Part shown: piece after piece, positions 52,097 through 61,994 of the stretch
How the letters are laid out: each line of letters starts with the position of its first letter
How positions within the stretch are numbered: the stretch's first letter is position 1
Assembly (NCBI RefSeq): GCF_023744375.2
Contig: NZ_CP146284.1
Location: 3,447,501 to 3,511,500, forward strand
Length of the DNA: 64,000 nt
Origin: Parabacteroides sp. AD58
GTDB taxonomy: Bacteria; Bacteroidota; Bacteroidia; Bacteroidales; Tannerellaceae
Direction of reading: 5' to 3'
Notes under the pieces: generated by a model
The model's database searches: none
Seen by the model: only the letters and a program-made list of their open reading frames with translations
What the model was told of the DNA's origin: nothing
Program-made: the position numbers and the translations under genes

Positions 52097-54577
52097 TTAA
52101 CCTGCTATTAAATTCCCGATTTGGTAGACTAAGAAAGAGACAACCCAGGCCAGGCAGCAGGTATAGACAATGACGAACGCGCCCCATTTCCAGGAATGGG
52201 ATTCGTGCACAATGGCTGTCACCGTGGCGATGCAGGGGAAATAAAGCAGGACAAACAGCATCAGGCTGAGTCCGACCAATGGGGTAAAGACATCGGTCCC
52301 GTCGGGGTTCTTTTCCTGTAACAGCCGTTCTGACAGGGCTTGTTCGCTGTCGTCGCTTCCGGTATACAATACACTCAGGGTGCTGACTACAATTTCTTTG
52401 GCTGCCATTCCCGACAACAGGCTGACACTGATCTTCCAGTTGAATCCTAATGGTTTCATGATGGGAGAGATGAGCTGTCCGATACGTCCGATATATGAAT
52501 TTTCCTGATGGTCCATTCTCATCTGGTGTTCGATCTGGCTGATCTGGTCGGCTTTTTCGTTTTGTCCCAACTGGCTGTTTTCGATCGTTGCGATCTGACG
52601 CTCAAAGTCGGCCGAACGGGCTGTTTCGCGGGGGAAATATCCTAAGAACCAGATGATGATTGAGGCAACTAAAATGATGCCACCCATCTTATGCAGGTAC
52701 TGTTTGCCTTTTTCCCACATGTGGAGGAGAATAGACTTGCCGGTCGGCATGCGGTAAGGCGGCAGCTCCATGACGAACGGTACGTCTTCTTCGTTGAAGA
52801 AAGCTCTTTTGAACACCCGGGCCAGGATGACTGCCAGGACGACGCCTGTTACATACAGCGACAGCAGTACAAAGCTGGCGTTTTTCGGGAATAAAGCGCC
52901 GGTGATCAGCACATAAAGAGGAAGCCGGGCGCTGCAGCTCATCAGCGGAGTGACCAGCATCGTGATCATGCGGCTGTTGCGGCTTTCGATCGTCCGTGTG
53001 GCCATAACTGCCGGGACATTGCAGCCGAAGCCCATGACTAATGGGATGAACGATTTGCCGTGTAATCCCATCTTGTGCATGATTTTATCCATGATAAAGG
53101 CAGCCCGGGCCATATATCCCGAGTCTTCCATAAAGGAGATGAAGGCATAGAGGATCAGGATATTGGGCAGGAAGACGATGACACCGCCCACACCGCCGAT
53201 GATTCCGTCGACCAGCAGGTCTTTCAGCGGACCTTCCGGCATATTGGCACGCACCAGGTTGCCGATCTGCTCTACGATCCACTCGATGCCCTGCATCGGA
53301 TAGTCGCCCAGGCGGAAGGTGGCTTCAAACATGATCCACATGAAAAGCAGGAAAATGGGGAAGCCCAATACTTTGTGTGTGACGATCAGATCGATGATCT
53401 GGGTGCTTGTCGCTTCCTTGATCTTGTTCTGTTCGAACGTCTCGCGCAAGGCTCCGGAGATGAAACCATAGCGGGCGTCGGTAAAGGCTGTTTCGCAATC
53501 TTCCTGTAAAAGGTTCTCTATCTGCGCCGCGTTCCGGTTACGTTCCTGGATGATCTGTTCGCCGTCGGTAAAGTTCCGGATCTGCGACTCGATCTCCTTG
53601 TCGTTCTCCAACAGTTTGATAGACAGATAACGTCTGGAGATACTTTTCGGCATGTTGTTATCCACCTTGTGGATGCTCTGCTTGATGTTGGCAATGCCTT
53701 TTTCAAGAATGTCACCGTAGTTGATATGAATATGGCGGACAACAGGGTCTTCTTCTTCATACACCTTGATAACCCGGTTGAACAGTTCTTCGATGCCGAA
53801 GCCCGTTTTGCTGATGGTCGGGACGATCGGGCAGCCTATCATGCGTGCCAGCGATTCGTAGTCGAATTTGTTACCGGCCTTTTCCAGTTCGTCGTACATG
53901 TTGAGGGCAATCACCATCTGTACGTCCATGTCGATCAATTGGGTAGTCAGGTATAAATTCCGTTCGAGGTTGGAAGCGTCGATGACGTTGATGACGATAT
54001 CCGGCTGCTCATTCTCGTTGAGGTGTTTTCGTACATATAGCTCTTCCGGCGTGTAGGCCGATAATGAATAGGTGCCCGGCAGGTCGACGATGCGGAACGT
54101 GTATCCGTTCTGTTTGAAAACACCTTCTTTGGCATCGACGGTAACACCGCTGTAGTTCCCTACGTGCTCGTGGGCTCCCGATGCGAAGTTGAACAACGAC
54201 GTCTTGCCGCAGTTGGGGTTTCCCACTAAGGCCACGTTGATGGTCTTTCCCTTGTTGTAGGCCATTTCTTTCAGTTCGTCGTCGGAAGGTGCGATATATG
54301 CGGTGGCTGGTTTGTCGGCAAGGGCGCTGTCTTTTTGTTCGGCGGCGAACTCAGCGGCGCTGACGACTTCAATCAGTTCTGCATCCTGGCGCCTGAGTGA
54401 AACGTCGTATCCCATGATCCGGTAGTGGATTGGATCTTTCAAAGGGGCATTCTGAATCACTTTCACTTCTTTCCCGCGGATAAAACCCATCTCGATGATG
54501 CGTTTGCGAAAGGCTCCGCGTCCCATTATCTTGACGATAATGCCTTTTTCGCCTGTGCTAAGTTCTGATAATCTCAT
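52097..54577 (-). CDS. feoB: Fused ferrous iron transporter FeoA-FeoB
   Basis: Inner-membrane Fe2+ importer. Residues ~1-75 are a FeoA SH3-like domain (MRLSELSTGEKG...MGRGAFRKRIIEMGF). From ~115 the G domain begins: GNPNCGKTSLFN (G1), DLPGTYSLSAY (G3), NMYDE (G4). The membrane domain has two Gate motifs, around GFGCNVPAVMATR and SGMAAKEIVVSTLSVLY. The length of 826 residues fits a FeoAB fusion. The start at 54577 is set by the promoter at 54605-54635, which excludes 54607. Confidence 0.96.
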   Translation of the reverse strand: MRLSELSTGEKGIIVKIMGRGAFRKRIIEMGFIRGKEVKVIQNAPLKDPIHYRIMGYDVSLRRQDAELIEVVSAAEFAAEQKDSALADKPATAYIAPSDDELKEMAYNKGKTINVALVGNPNCGKTSLFNFASGAHEHVGNYSGVTVDAKEGVFKQNGYTFRIVDLPGTYSLSAYTPEELYVRKHLNENEQPDIVINVIDASNLERNLYLTTQLIDMDVQMVIALNMYDELEKAGNKFDYESLARMIGCPIVPTISKTGFGIEELFNRVIKVYEEEDPVVRHIHINYGDILEKGIANIKQSIHKVDNNMPKSISRRYLSIKLLENDKEIESQIRNFTDGEQIIQERNRNAAQIENLLQEDCETAFTDARYGFISGALRETFEQNKIKEATSTQIIDLIVTHKVLGFPIFLLFMWIMFEATFRLGDYPMQGIEWIVEQIGNLVRANMPEGPLKDLLVDGIIGGVGGVIVFLPNILILYAFISFMEDSGYMARAAFIMDKIMHKMGLHGKSFIPLVMGFGCNVPAVMATRTIESRNSRMITMLVTPLMSCSARLPLYVLITGALFPKNASFVLLSLYVTGVVLAVILARVFKRAFFNEEDVPFVMELPPYRMPTGKSILLHMWEKGKQYLHKMGGIILVASIIIWFLGYFPRETARSADFERQIATIENSQLGQNEKADQISQIEHQMRMDHQENSYIGRIGQLISPIMKPLGFNWKISVSLLSGMAAKEIVVSTLSVLYTGSDDSEQALSERLLQEKNPDGTDVFTPLVGLSLMLFVLLYFPCIATVTAIVHESHSWKWGAFVIVYTCCLAWVVSFLVYQIGNLIAG

Positions 54578-54604
54578 GTTGTGTATACTCTTCTCAATCT
54601 CGTG

Positions 54605-54635
54605 CAAAGTTACGATATATCGTTAGTTTCATCAA
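54605..54635 (-). promoter_or_regulatory. Promoter (-33 and -7) of feoAB
   Basis: On the minus strand TTG (54635-54633), 20-bp spacer, TAACTTTG (54612-54605). The transcript would start near 54598, 20 nt before the ATG. Confidence 0.65.
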
Positions 54636-54694
54636 TACCTATGAATAGGTAAATTTAATGCAGCTTCCTTATCCGAGTTTTACGGAAAAAATCA

Positions 54695-54702
54695 TATATT
54701 TG
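54695..54702 (+). promoter_or_regulatory. -7 box for the DUF6057-like unit
   Basis: TATATTTG matches TAnnTTTG and lies 53 bp ahead of the ATG at 54755. Confidence 0.5.
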
Positions 54703-54754
54703 CCCTGCCGGTTGATCAAAAGACGGGCAAACATGAAAAATACTAACTGATGAT

Positions 54755-56521
54755 ATGAACCGTAAGTTGTTATTATTTTGGCTGTTGACCGGAATCGCCT
54801 TGTGTGTTTTTTTGCAAGTCTGTTATCCTTATCTTTTCTTTTTCAACGAGCAGAGCCAGTTATTCCTGGCCGATAGCGATTTTTTCTTGGAAAGTTTAGG
54901 GCAACCGGGTGGGCTGACGTTGTGGCTCTCGGCCTTTTGTGTGCAGTTCTTTGTCTATCCGTATGCCGGGCCTTGCATAGCGGCGGCTGTGCTGACCTGG
55001 ACTGCCGCTATTTTGGGCAGCGTGGTCGGTCGGATGACCCGCTCGTCGGTATGGGCCATGGCGGGCTGGCTTCCGGTGCTGGCGCAGGTGTGGATGTTGA
55101 CGGATTTCAATTATACCTTTCAGGGAACAGTCTCTTTATGGATGGCCGTGGGCGCGATGTGGCTTTGCATGCAGTTGCGGCAGGAACGTATCCGCCTGTT
55201 GACCGAACTGGTTTCAGGCCTGGCACTGGTCTGGCTGGCCGGTCCGGCAGCCCTGCTGTTTGCCTTGTGGGTGCTGATCTATGAAGCCGACACGCTGTCT
55301 CACCGGAAATGGCTGGCCGTGTGTCCGTTGCTGGCAACCGTAGCTTTTTTAGGGGGCTTGTGGAAGGCAGGAATCATTCCGGAAGCCCGTTTTGCCTTTT
55401 TACCCGATGCCTACTATCATCATTTGCTAAAACCGGGGCGGGTAATCCTTTATGCGTGGATAGGAGTGTGTGTATTGACGGGAATTGCCTGGTTGGTCCG
55501 GAAGAGAAACTGGGTGTTCCCGACTGCCCGGAGCCGGTGGATCGCCGCTGTCGTACTCTGCGGATTGGCGGTGGCCTGTTTTTACGGCGGAATCATGCAT
55601 TGGGGTAATCTGAAGATGCGCCGGTATATGATGCTGGACTACTATTCCCGAACAGGGCAATGGCAGAAGATCGAGGAGAACTGCCGGGGTAAGCTGACGA
55701 ATTTCCTGTATATGAACCTGCTTGCCCGGGCTTTGGCGGAGAAAGGCGAGTTGGCGGAGAAGATGTTTGAGTATGACTTCAAGGGAGAACTGGCCCTGGC
55801 CGTGAACTGGAACCGGACCGAAGATGTATCGGTTTTGTTGAGCGATATTTATTTTACGGCCGGGAATATCGCCTTGTCGCAACGGCTGGCCTTCGAGGGC
55901 AATTCGTGTGCCCGCGGGAATTATAATCCGCGTCTGCTCCAGCGTCTGGTACAGACAAACCTGATTTATGGAGAATATGCGGTGGCTGAAAAATACATTC
56001 GTCTGCTGGAGAAATCATGGACATACCGGAAATGGGCCGGCGAACAGCGGAAATTCCTGTATAACGACGAGGCGGTCGTGAACGATCGCGTCTTGGGGAG
56101 CAAACGGCAGCTGTTGCTGTCGGTAGCCGATACGACGCAGCAGAAAGTGGCCGGCGAACAGATTGAGCCGTCTATGGCGCTGCCGGTACTGGCCAACCCG
56201 GAAAAGGCCGTCACGGCTTTCCAGTACCTGATGGGAGCTTATCTCCTGCAGAAGGATCTGGCCAGTTTTCAGTATATGATTGATCATTATTCAGGTACGC
56301 CTTTGTTGCCTGAATTGCCGGTTCCGTATCAGGAAGCCCTGATTGTGGCTCATGAGAAGAATCCGGAAGGATTGAACAAGTATAAGTTGGATCAGGAGGT
56401 CATCAGTCGCTATCAGGACTTCCGAAAACAGGTGTTAGCGAATCGGAACAACCGGGGACTGGCCGGACTCTTGTACCGTTCGTTTGGCGATACCTACTGG
56501 TATTATGTTATATTTAAATGA
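54755..56521 (+). CDS. DUF6057-like membrane protein with a helical-repeat tail
   Basis: A 588-residue protein. The first ~285 residues contain eight to ten membrane segments, with a conserved-looking loop after the first (FFNEQSQLFLADSDFF). The remaining ~300 residues are soluble and helical, with TPR/HEAT-like pairs (YYSRTGQWQKIEENCRGK; ARALAEKGELAEKMF). I associate this layout with DUF6057, a Bacteroidetes family of unknown function. It is the first gene of a tight unit: the propeller lipoprotein starts 4 bp after its stop. Confidence 0.7.
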   Translation: MNRKLLLFWLLTGIALCVFLQVCYPYLFFFNEQSQLFLADSDFFLESLGQPGGLTLWLSAFCVQFFVYPYAGPCIAAAVLTWTAAILGSVVGRMTRSSVWAMAGWLPVLAQVWMLTDFNYTFQGTVSLWMAVGAMWLCMQLRQERIRLLTELVSGLALVWLAGPAALLFALWVLIYEADTLSHRKWLAVCPLLATVAFLGGLWKAGIIPEARFAFLPDAYYHHLLKPGRVILYAWIGVCVLTGIAWLVRKRNWVFPTARSRWIAAVVLCGLAVACFYGGIMHWGNLKMRRYMMLDYYSRTGQWQKIEENCRGKLTNFLYMNLLARALAEKGELAEKMFEYDFKGELALAVNWNRTEDVSVLLSDIYFTAGNIALSQRLAFEGNSCARGNYNPRLLQRLVQTNLIYGEYAVAEKYIRLLEKSWTYRKWAGEQRKFLYNDEAVVNDRVLGSKRQLLLSVADTTQQKVAGEQIEPSMALPVLANPEKAVTAFQYLMGAYLLQKDLASFQYMIDHYSGTPLLPELPVPYQEALIVAHEKNPEGLNKYKLDQEVISRYQDFRKQVLANRNNRGLAGLLYRSFGDTYWYYVIFK

Positions 56522-56524
56522 TCT

Positions 56525-58015
56525 ATGATGAGAAGTAGCTTGGTGGTCATGAAAAAGTTGGGTTTATATATCATCGTCGGATGGCTGATCGGGCTGGCAG
56601 CCTGTCAGCCGGGGAAACCGAAGGTGGATGAACAGAAGGACGTGACTCCTTCTATTTATCCGGATTATACGGAAGTGACGATTCCGGTGAATATAGCGCC
56701 GCTGAATTTCGGCCTGTCGGACGAGGTGGAAGCGGCGGTGGCTGCTTTTGCCGGGCAGGAGGATAGCTTTCGGGTAGAAATGACAGAAAAGACCTTTCAG
56801 ATTCCGGCCTCGAAATGGAAGAAGCTGTTGCAGCAGTCGGCTGGCTCTTCCTTTCAGGTAACTGTTACGGTGAAAAAAGACGGGCGGTGGACCGCATATA
56901 AGCCGTTTCGGATGTATGTGGCACCGGAGGCTGTTGATCCTTATTTGGCTTACCGGAAGATCGCGCCGGGATATGAACTGTGGAAAACCATGGGTATTTA
57001 CCAGCGTCATATAGAGACTTTTGATGAATCGCCTGTTTTGGAAAACCGGCAGACCCAGCAGAACTGCATGAACTGCCATTCTTTCTGTAATCGGCAGGCT
57101 GACTGTTTTCTGTTCCACATGCGTCAGAAACTGGGTGGAACCTACCTGGTCAAGGACGGGAAGGTGGAGAAGCTCAATACGGAAACACCCGAAACCATTT
57201 CGGCATTGGTTTATCCGTCGTGGCACCCGGGCGGACGCTTTGTGGCTTTCTCGACGAATGTCACGAAACAGTTCTTTCATCCGAACAATCGGAACCGGAT
57301 TGAAGTCTATGATGAGAAATCGGATGTGGTTGTCTATGATACCGAGAAGCATGAACTGATCACGGCACCGGCTTTGTTCTCCAAACAGGCGTTTGAGACG
57401 TTCCCGACTTTTTCACCCGACGGGAAAACGCTTTATTTCTGTACGGCTGAAGCCAAACCGATGCCGGATGCTTATCAGGAAGTGAAATACAGTCTCTGTT
57501 CGATCGCTTTTGATCCGGAAAAACGGACATTTGGTAATCGGGTAGATACCTTGTATGCGGCAGAACAACAAGGCAAAAGTGTTTCGTTCCCGCGTGTCTC
57601 GCCAGACGGACGTTATTTGTTGTATACGTTGTCCGGATACGGGAATTTCTCGATCTGGCACAAAGACGCCGATTTGTATTGGGTAGACCTGAAGACCGGC
57701 GAACACCGCTGTCTGGAGGAAGTCAACAGTCCGGATGTGGAAAGCTACCATTCCTGGAGCGGAAACAGCCGTTGGTTCGTATTCAGCAGCCGGCGGGATG
57801 ACGGACTTTATACACGGCCGTACTTTGCATACGTTTCAGCAGAAGGCAAAGTAGGGAAACCCTTTATGTTGCCCCAGCGTACCAGCGATTATTATGAAGA
57901 CTGCATGTGGTCGTATAATATTCCGGAGTTTGTATCGGATAAAATTGATGTTTCGGCCCGTGCCATCATGGATGAGGCAGGAACCTCAGGAGTAGGAATC
58001 AGATTTGTGAAATGA
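56525..58015 (+). CDS. TolB-like beta-propeller lipoprotein with a CxxCH motif
   Basis: A 496-residue exported protein with a lipobox at GLAAC (about residue 27). After an Ig-like N-terminal domain comes CMNCH at about residues 181-185, the classical c-type heme site, inside a Cys-rich stretch (CMNCHSFCNRQADC). The rest is a PD40/TolB-like propeller with WHPGGRFVAFSTN, FSPDGKTLYFCTAE, VSPDGRYLLYT and SGNSRWFVFSS blades. The exact function is unknown; heme binding would need a cytochrome maturation system. It overlaps the amylase gene by up to 4 bp. Confidence 0.75.
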   Translation: MMRSSLVVMKKLGLYIIVGWLIGLAACQPGKPKVDEQKDVTPSIYPDYTEVTIPVNIAPLNFGLSDEVEAAVAAFAGQEDSFRVEMTEKTFQIPASKWKKLLQQSAGSSFQVTVTVKKDGRWTAYKPFRMYVAPEAVDPYLAYRKIAPGYELWKTMGIYQRHIETFDESPVLENRQTQQNCMNCHSFCNRQADCFLFHMRQKLGGTYLVKDGKVEKLNTETPETISALVYPSWHPGGRFVAFSTNVTKQFFHPNNRNRIEVYDEKSDVVVYDTEKHELITAPALFSKQAFETFPTFSPDGKTLYFCTAEAKPMPDAYQEVKYSLCSIAFDPEKRTFGNRVDTLYAAEQQGKSVSFPRVSPDGRYLLYTLSGYGNFSIWHKDADLYWVDLKTGEHRCLEEVNSPDVESYHSWSGNSRWFVFSSRRDDGLYTRPYFAYVSAEGKVGKPFMLPQRTSDYYEDCMWSYNIPEFVSDKIDVSARAIMDEAGTSGVGIRFVK

Positions 58016-58041
58016 GAAAAACAATTAAGAGGAGAATAATT

Positions 58042-59466
58042 ATGAAGATCAGAAAAGTTTTTATTGCGGCACTGTCAGTGCTTTCGGGCTTGTTTTCTTG
58101 TCCGCTGTCAGTATTCGGCCAGCAGACCACTTTGCCGAAGGATAAGCAGAACGGGGCGATCCTGCACGCGTTTTGCTGGTCGTTCCAGACCATTAAGGAT
58201 AATATGAAGCAGATTGCGGATGCGGGGTTTACAATGGTGCAGACTTCGCCGGCCAATAAATGTTTTGTGGGCGACGACGGCGGTTTGGAAATCTTCGGAA
58301 AAGGAAAATGGTATTATCATTATCAGCCGGTGGAATGGACCATCGGGAACTATCAGCTGGGGACGAAAGCCGATTTTATTGCCATGACTGCCGAGGCGCG
58401 GAAATATGGAATTACGGTACTGGTGGATGTCTTGCCGAATCATACGGCCTTCGATACAACGGCTGTTTCCCAGCAGTTCATTGATGCCGTGGGCGGACAT
58501 GACCAATTATATCATGCCAACGGATTGAAGCCGATAGAGGATTATAATGACCGATTGCAATGCACAACACAGGGTGTCGGTGGATTGCCCGATGTAAATA
58601 CGGAGAATCCGCTGTTCCAGTATTATTATATGAAATATGTGAATGAGCTGATTGCCTGCGGAGCCGGCGGATTCCGGTATGACACCGCCAAACATATCGG
58701 CTTGCCTTCCGATCCGAAGGATGAGAAATCTCCCCGGAATAACTTTTGGGAAGTCGCTACAGGCCGGGAAGCTGTAAACGGTTTGCGTCTGGATACATCC
58801 AAAGAGCTTTTCATCTATGGAGAAGTTTTGCAGGGCAAGGACGTGAAGGAAAAAGAATATTCCAAATACATCGGACTGACCGCCAGCAATTATGGCGGAG
58901 AGCTGCGGAAGGCGTTGGAGAACAGAAGTTTCACGGGAGTGGATCTGGAGTCCTGGCATCATCCGGCCAATCCGAAGCAACTGATTACCTGGGTGGAAAG
59001 TCATGACACCTATTGCAATGCCGGCGAATCGGCTGGTCTGACAGACGCGCAGATCCGCTGTGGCTGGGCGATCGTGGCTGCCCGTGCTTCGGGTGTTCCT
59101 TTGTTCTTGAGCCGCCCGGCGGGTTCGTCACCCGAGAATCGTTGGGGAAACAATCAGATTGGTCCGCGTGGAAATGATAATTTCTTCCATCCGGAAGTGG
59201 TTGCGGCCAATAAATTCCGCCAGCACATGATAGGTGAAAAGGAAACTTTGTATTACTCGGCAGATGGCAAGGTCATGGAAGTGGCCCGGGGTAAAAAAGG
59301 AGCGGCCCTGATCAATTTGGGCGAAGCAGGCGATATTTCCATCAAGACCTGTCTGCCCGATGGCTCTTACACAGATGCTGTGCACAAGGCTCCTTTTACA
59401 GTACAGAAAGGCGTGTTGAAAGGGCATGCCGACGGAATGTCTTCCTATATTTTGGAAGTACAATAA
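58042..59466 (+). CDS. Secreted GH13 alpha-amylase
   Basis: A 474-residue alpha-amylase. The signal peptide MKIRKVFIAALSVLSGLFSC may be a lipobox (Cys20) or be cut later, after LSVFG. The four GH13 regions are present: DVLPNHTAF, GGFRYDTAKH (nucleophile Asp, window 58681), FIYGEVLQ (acid/base Glu, 58822) and VESHDTY (Asp, 59005). The ATG at 58042 has AGGAG 8 bp upstream; the frame is also open from an ATG at 58012 that overlaps the propeller stop as ATGA. No Sus genes are nearby; the propeller and DUF6057-like genes are its operon partners. Confidence 0.92.
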   Translation: MKIRKVFIAALSVLSGLFSCPLSVFGQQTTLPKDKQNGAILHAFCWSFQTIKDNMKQIADAGFTMVQTSPANKCFVGDDGGLEIFGKGKWYYHYQPVEWTIGNYQLGTKADFIAMTAEARKYGITVLVDVLPNHTAFDTTAVSQQFIDAVGGHDQLYHANGLKPIEDYNDRLQCTTQGVGGLPDVNTENPLFQYYYMKYVNELIACGAGGFRYDTAKHIGLPSDPKDEKSPRNNFWEVATGREAVNGLRLDTSKELFIYGEVLQGKDVKEKEYSKYIGLTASNYGGELRKALENRSFTGVDLESWHHPANPKQLITWVESHDTYCNAGESAGLTDAQIRCGWAIVAARASGVPLFLSRPAGSSPENRWGNNQIGPRGNDNFFHPEVVAANKFRQHMIGEKETLYYSADGKVMEVARGKKGAALINLGEAGDISIKTCLPDGSYTDAVHKAPFTVQKGVLKGHADGMSSYILEVQ

Positions 59467-59513
59467 ATAATAAGGAAATGAGCAGTTGTTAACGAAAATC
59501 GGATACAGGAAAA

Positions 59514-60917
59514 ATGGAGAGTTTTATCAATAAAGATTTTATGCTGACGAATGAGTCGGCCCGCGAGTTATATCATGACAGTGCAGAGTCATTGCCCATC
59601 ATCGACTATCATTGTCATCTGGACCCGAAACTGATTGCCGAAAATCATGGCTTTAAGAACCTGACGGAAGTCTGGCTGGGTGGCGATCACTACAAATGGA
59701 GGGCCATGCGCGGCAATGGCATAGCGGAAGAATATATCACCGGAAACAGAAGTGATTATGAGAAGTTCGAGAAATGGGCGGAAACAGTGCCCTACACCAT
59801 GCGGAATCCTTTATACCATTGGACTCATCTGGAATTGAGCCGGGTGTTCGGTATTGATACTCTCTTGAAGCCGCAGACGGCCCGTGATATTTATGAGACT
59901 TGTACAGCCCTGTTGCAGACCGACGATTTCCGTACCCAGGCGCTGTTGAAACGCTTCCGGGTGGAAGTGGTTTGTACAACGGATGATCCGATAGACTCAT
60001 TGGAATATCACCGCTATATACAGGAGCATCCTTTTGGTACTCATGTATATCCGGCCTGGCGTCCGGACAAGGTGCTGGCGGTGGAAAATCCGGTTTCGTA
60101 TCGGGCTTATGTGGAAAAATTGGGACAGGCAGCCGATATGGAGATCCGTTCATACACGGATTTGTTGACGGCCTTGCGGAAGCGGCACGATTATTTCACC
60201 TCTTTGGGCTGCCGCCTTTCGGATCATGGCCTGGATAATTTCTATGCCGATGATTATACAGAAGCCGATGTGCAGCAGATCTTCAAGAAGGTGATGGACG
60301 GAAAGTTACTGGATGAAACGGAGATCCGCCGTTTCCGGAGTGCCATGCTGTTTGAACTGGCTGTCATGGACTGGGAAAAAGGATGGACCCAGCAGTATCA
60401 TATCAGTGTGGTCCGGAACAGTTCCACCCGTATGTTTCAGGCTTTGGGACCGGATACGGGGTTTGATGCCATCATGGAAGTGAATTGTTCGGTCGTCGGA
60501 CACCGTTTCTTTAACCGGTTGGACCAGGTCGGGAAGCTGACAAAGACCATTCTGTACAGCTTGAATCCGAAGGATAATGAGGTATTGGCTACCTTGGCTT
60601 ATACGTATAACGACGGAATCATCCCGGGAAAGATGCAGTTGGGCTCGGGCTGGTGGTTCCTCGATCAGGAAGACGGCATGCGGAAACAGATGAATGCCCT
60701 CTCGGCCATGGGCCTGCTGAGCCGTTTTGTGGGAATGCTGACAGACTCGCGCAGCTTCCTTTCCTATCCGCGCCATGAATATTTCCGCCGCATCCTGTGT
60801 AACCTGATCGGTGAAGACATCGAGGCCGGGAAGTTGCCGCGGAGTGAGATGGATTTTCTGAAACAGATGGTGGCCGATATTTCTTATTATAATGCAAAAC
60901 GATATTTTAACTTTTAA
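59514..60917 (+). CDS. uxaC: Uronate isomerase
   Basis: Isomerises D-glucuronate to D-fructuronate and D-galacturonate to D-tagaturonate, the first step of hexuronate breakdown. It is an amidohydrolase-fold protein of 467 residues with IIDYHCHLDPKLIAENH near residue 28 (metal ligands), VWLGGDHYKWRAMRGNG near 50 and SDHGLDNFYADDY near 236, and NDGIIPGKMQLGSGWWF near 366. It leads a uxaC-kdgK-eda-transporter unit. The 47-bp gap after the amylase gene contains no recognisable promoter. Confidence 0.96.
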   Translation: MESFINKDFMLTNESARELYHDSAESLPIIDYHCHLDPKLIAENHGFKNLTEVWLGGDHYKWRAMRGNGIAEEYITGNRSDYEKFEKWAETVPYTMRNPLYHWTHLELSRVFGIDTLLKPQTARDIYETCTALLQTDDFRTQALLKRFRVEVVCTTDDPIDSLEYHRYIQEHPFGTHVYPAWRPDKVLAVENPVSYRAYVEKLGQAADMEIRSYTDLLTALRKRHDYFTSLGCRLSDHGLDNFYADDYTEADVQQIFKKVMDGKLLDETEIRRFRSAMLFELAVMDWEKGWTQQYHISVVRNSSTRMFQALGPDTGFDAIMEVNCSVVGHRFFNRLDQVGKLTKTILYSLNPKDNEVLATLAYTYNDGIIPGKMQLGSGWWFLDQEDGMRKQMNALSAMGLLSRFVGMLTDSRSFLSYPRHEYFRRILCNLIGEDIEAGKLPRSEMDFLKQMVADISYYNAKRYFNF

Positions 60918-60935
60918 CGGATAAATGGAACACAC

Positions 60936-61976
60936 ATGGGAAAGATAGTAACCTTCGGTGAGATCATGCTGCGATTGGCAACTCCCGGATATTTACGTTT
61001 TAGTCAGACGAACGAACTGACGGCCACTTTTGGTGGTGGTGAAGCAAATGTGGCCGTGTCATTGGCCAATTATGGACTGGACGCTGAGTTTGTGACCCGC
61101 TTGCCGGAGAATGACATAGCGGCCGCTTGTGTAAAAGATCTGCATAAGCACGGAGTCAAGACGGACCATATTGTTTATGGGGGTGACCGCCTGGGAATCT
61201 ATTTCCTGGAAACAGGAGCGGTGGCCCGTGCCAGCAAGGTCATCTATGACCGGGCTCATTCGGCTATCTCGGAAATCAAACCGGGCATGATCGACTGGGA
61301 GCAGGTGTTGACGGGTGCCGACTGGTTTCACTGGACGGGCATTACACCGGCCATCAGTCAGGGTGCGGCTGATGTCTGCCTGGAAGCGATTCAGACAGCC
61401 AATCGGTTGGGCATTCCGGTCTCCTGCGATTTGAATTACCGGAAGAACCTGTGGAAATACGGAAAGAAGGCCTCTGAAGTCATGCCGGATTTAGTGGCTG
61501 GCTGTGACATCATTCTCGGAAATGAAGAAGATGCGGAGAAAGTATTCGGCATCAAGCCGGAAGGTTTTGATGTGACGGCCACGGCAGGCGAAGTGAATGC
61601 CGCTGAGTTTGAAAGTGTCTGCACACAGCTGATGCAGCGTTTCCCGCGGGCCCGGAAGGTGATTATCACTCTGCGCGGTTCGATCAATGCCAACCATAAT
61701 ACATGGGGCGGTGTTTTGTACGACGGCAAACAGCTGTTCCAGTCGCCTCGCTATGACATCACGCATATTGTGGATCGTGTGGGTGGCGGCGATTCTTTCA
61801 TGGGCGGCCTGATTTATGGCTTGTTGACTTATCCGCAAGACGATCAGCAGGCATTGAACTTTGCCGTGGCGGCTTCCTGCCTGAAGCATACGATTTATGG
61901 AGATTATAACGAAGTGACAGTAAAAGAGGTTGAGAACCTGATGAAGGGCGATGGCTCAGGTCGGGTTTCACGTTAA
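60936..61976 (+). CDS. kdgK: 2-keto-3-deoxygluconate kinase
   Basis: PfkB-family kinase phosphorylating 2-keto-3-deoxygluconate to KDPG. It starts with VTFGEIMLRLATPGYLRF, has FGGGEANVAVSLANYGL near residue 32, the substrate loop near 95 (LGIYFLETGAVARASKVIYD) and the C-terminal DRVGGGDSFMGGLIYGL near 280 with the catalytic Asp. Its 346 residues are standard. It starts 19 bp after uxaC and 18 bp before eda. Confidence 0.95.
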   Translation: MGKIVTFGEIMLRLATPGYLRFSQTNELTATFGGGEANVAVSLANYGLDAEFVTRLPENDIAAACVKDLHKHGVKTDHIVYGGDRLGIYFLETGAVARASKVIYDRAHSAISEIKPGMIDWEQVLTGADWFHWTGITPAISQGAADVCLEAIQTANRLGIPVSCDLNYRKNLWKYGKKASEVMPDLVAGCDIILGNEEDAEKVFGIKPEGFDVTATAGEVNAAEFESVCTQLMQRFPRARKVIITLRGSINANHNTWGGVLYDGKQLFQSPRYDITHIVDRVGGGDSFMGGLIYGLLTYPQDDQQALNFAVAASCLKHTIYGDYNEVTVKEVENLMKGDGSGRVSR

Positions 61977-61994
61977 CAGAGGAAAGGAGAACAA

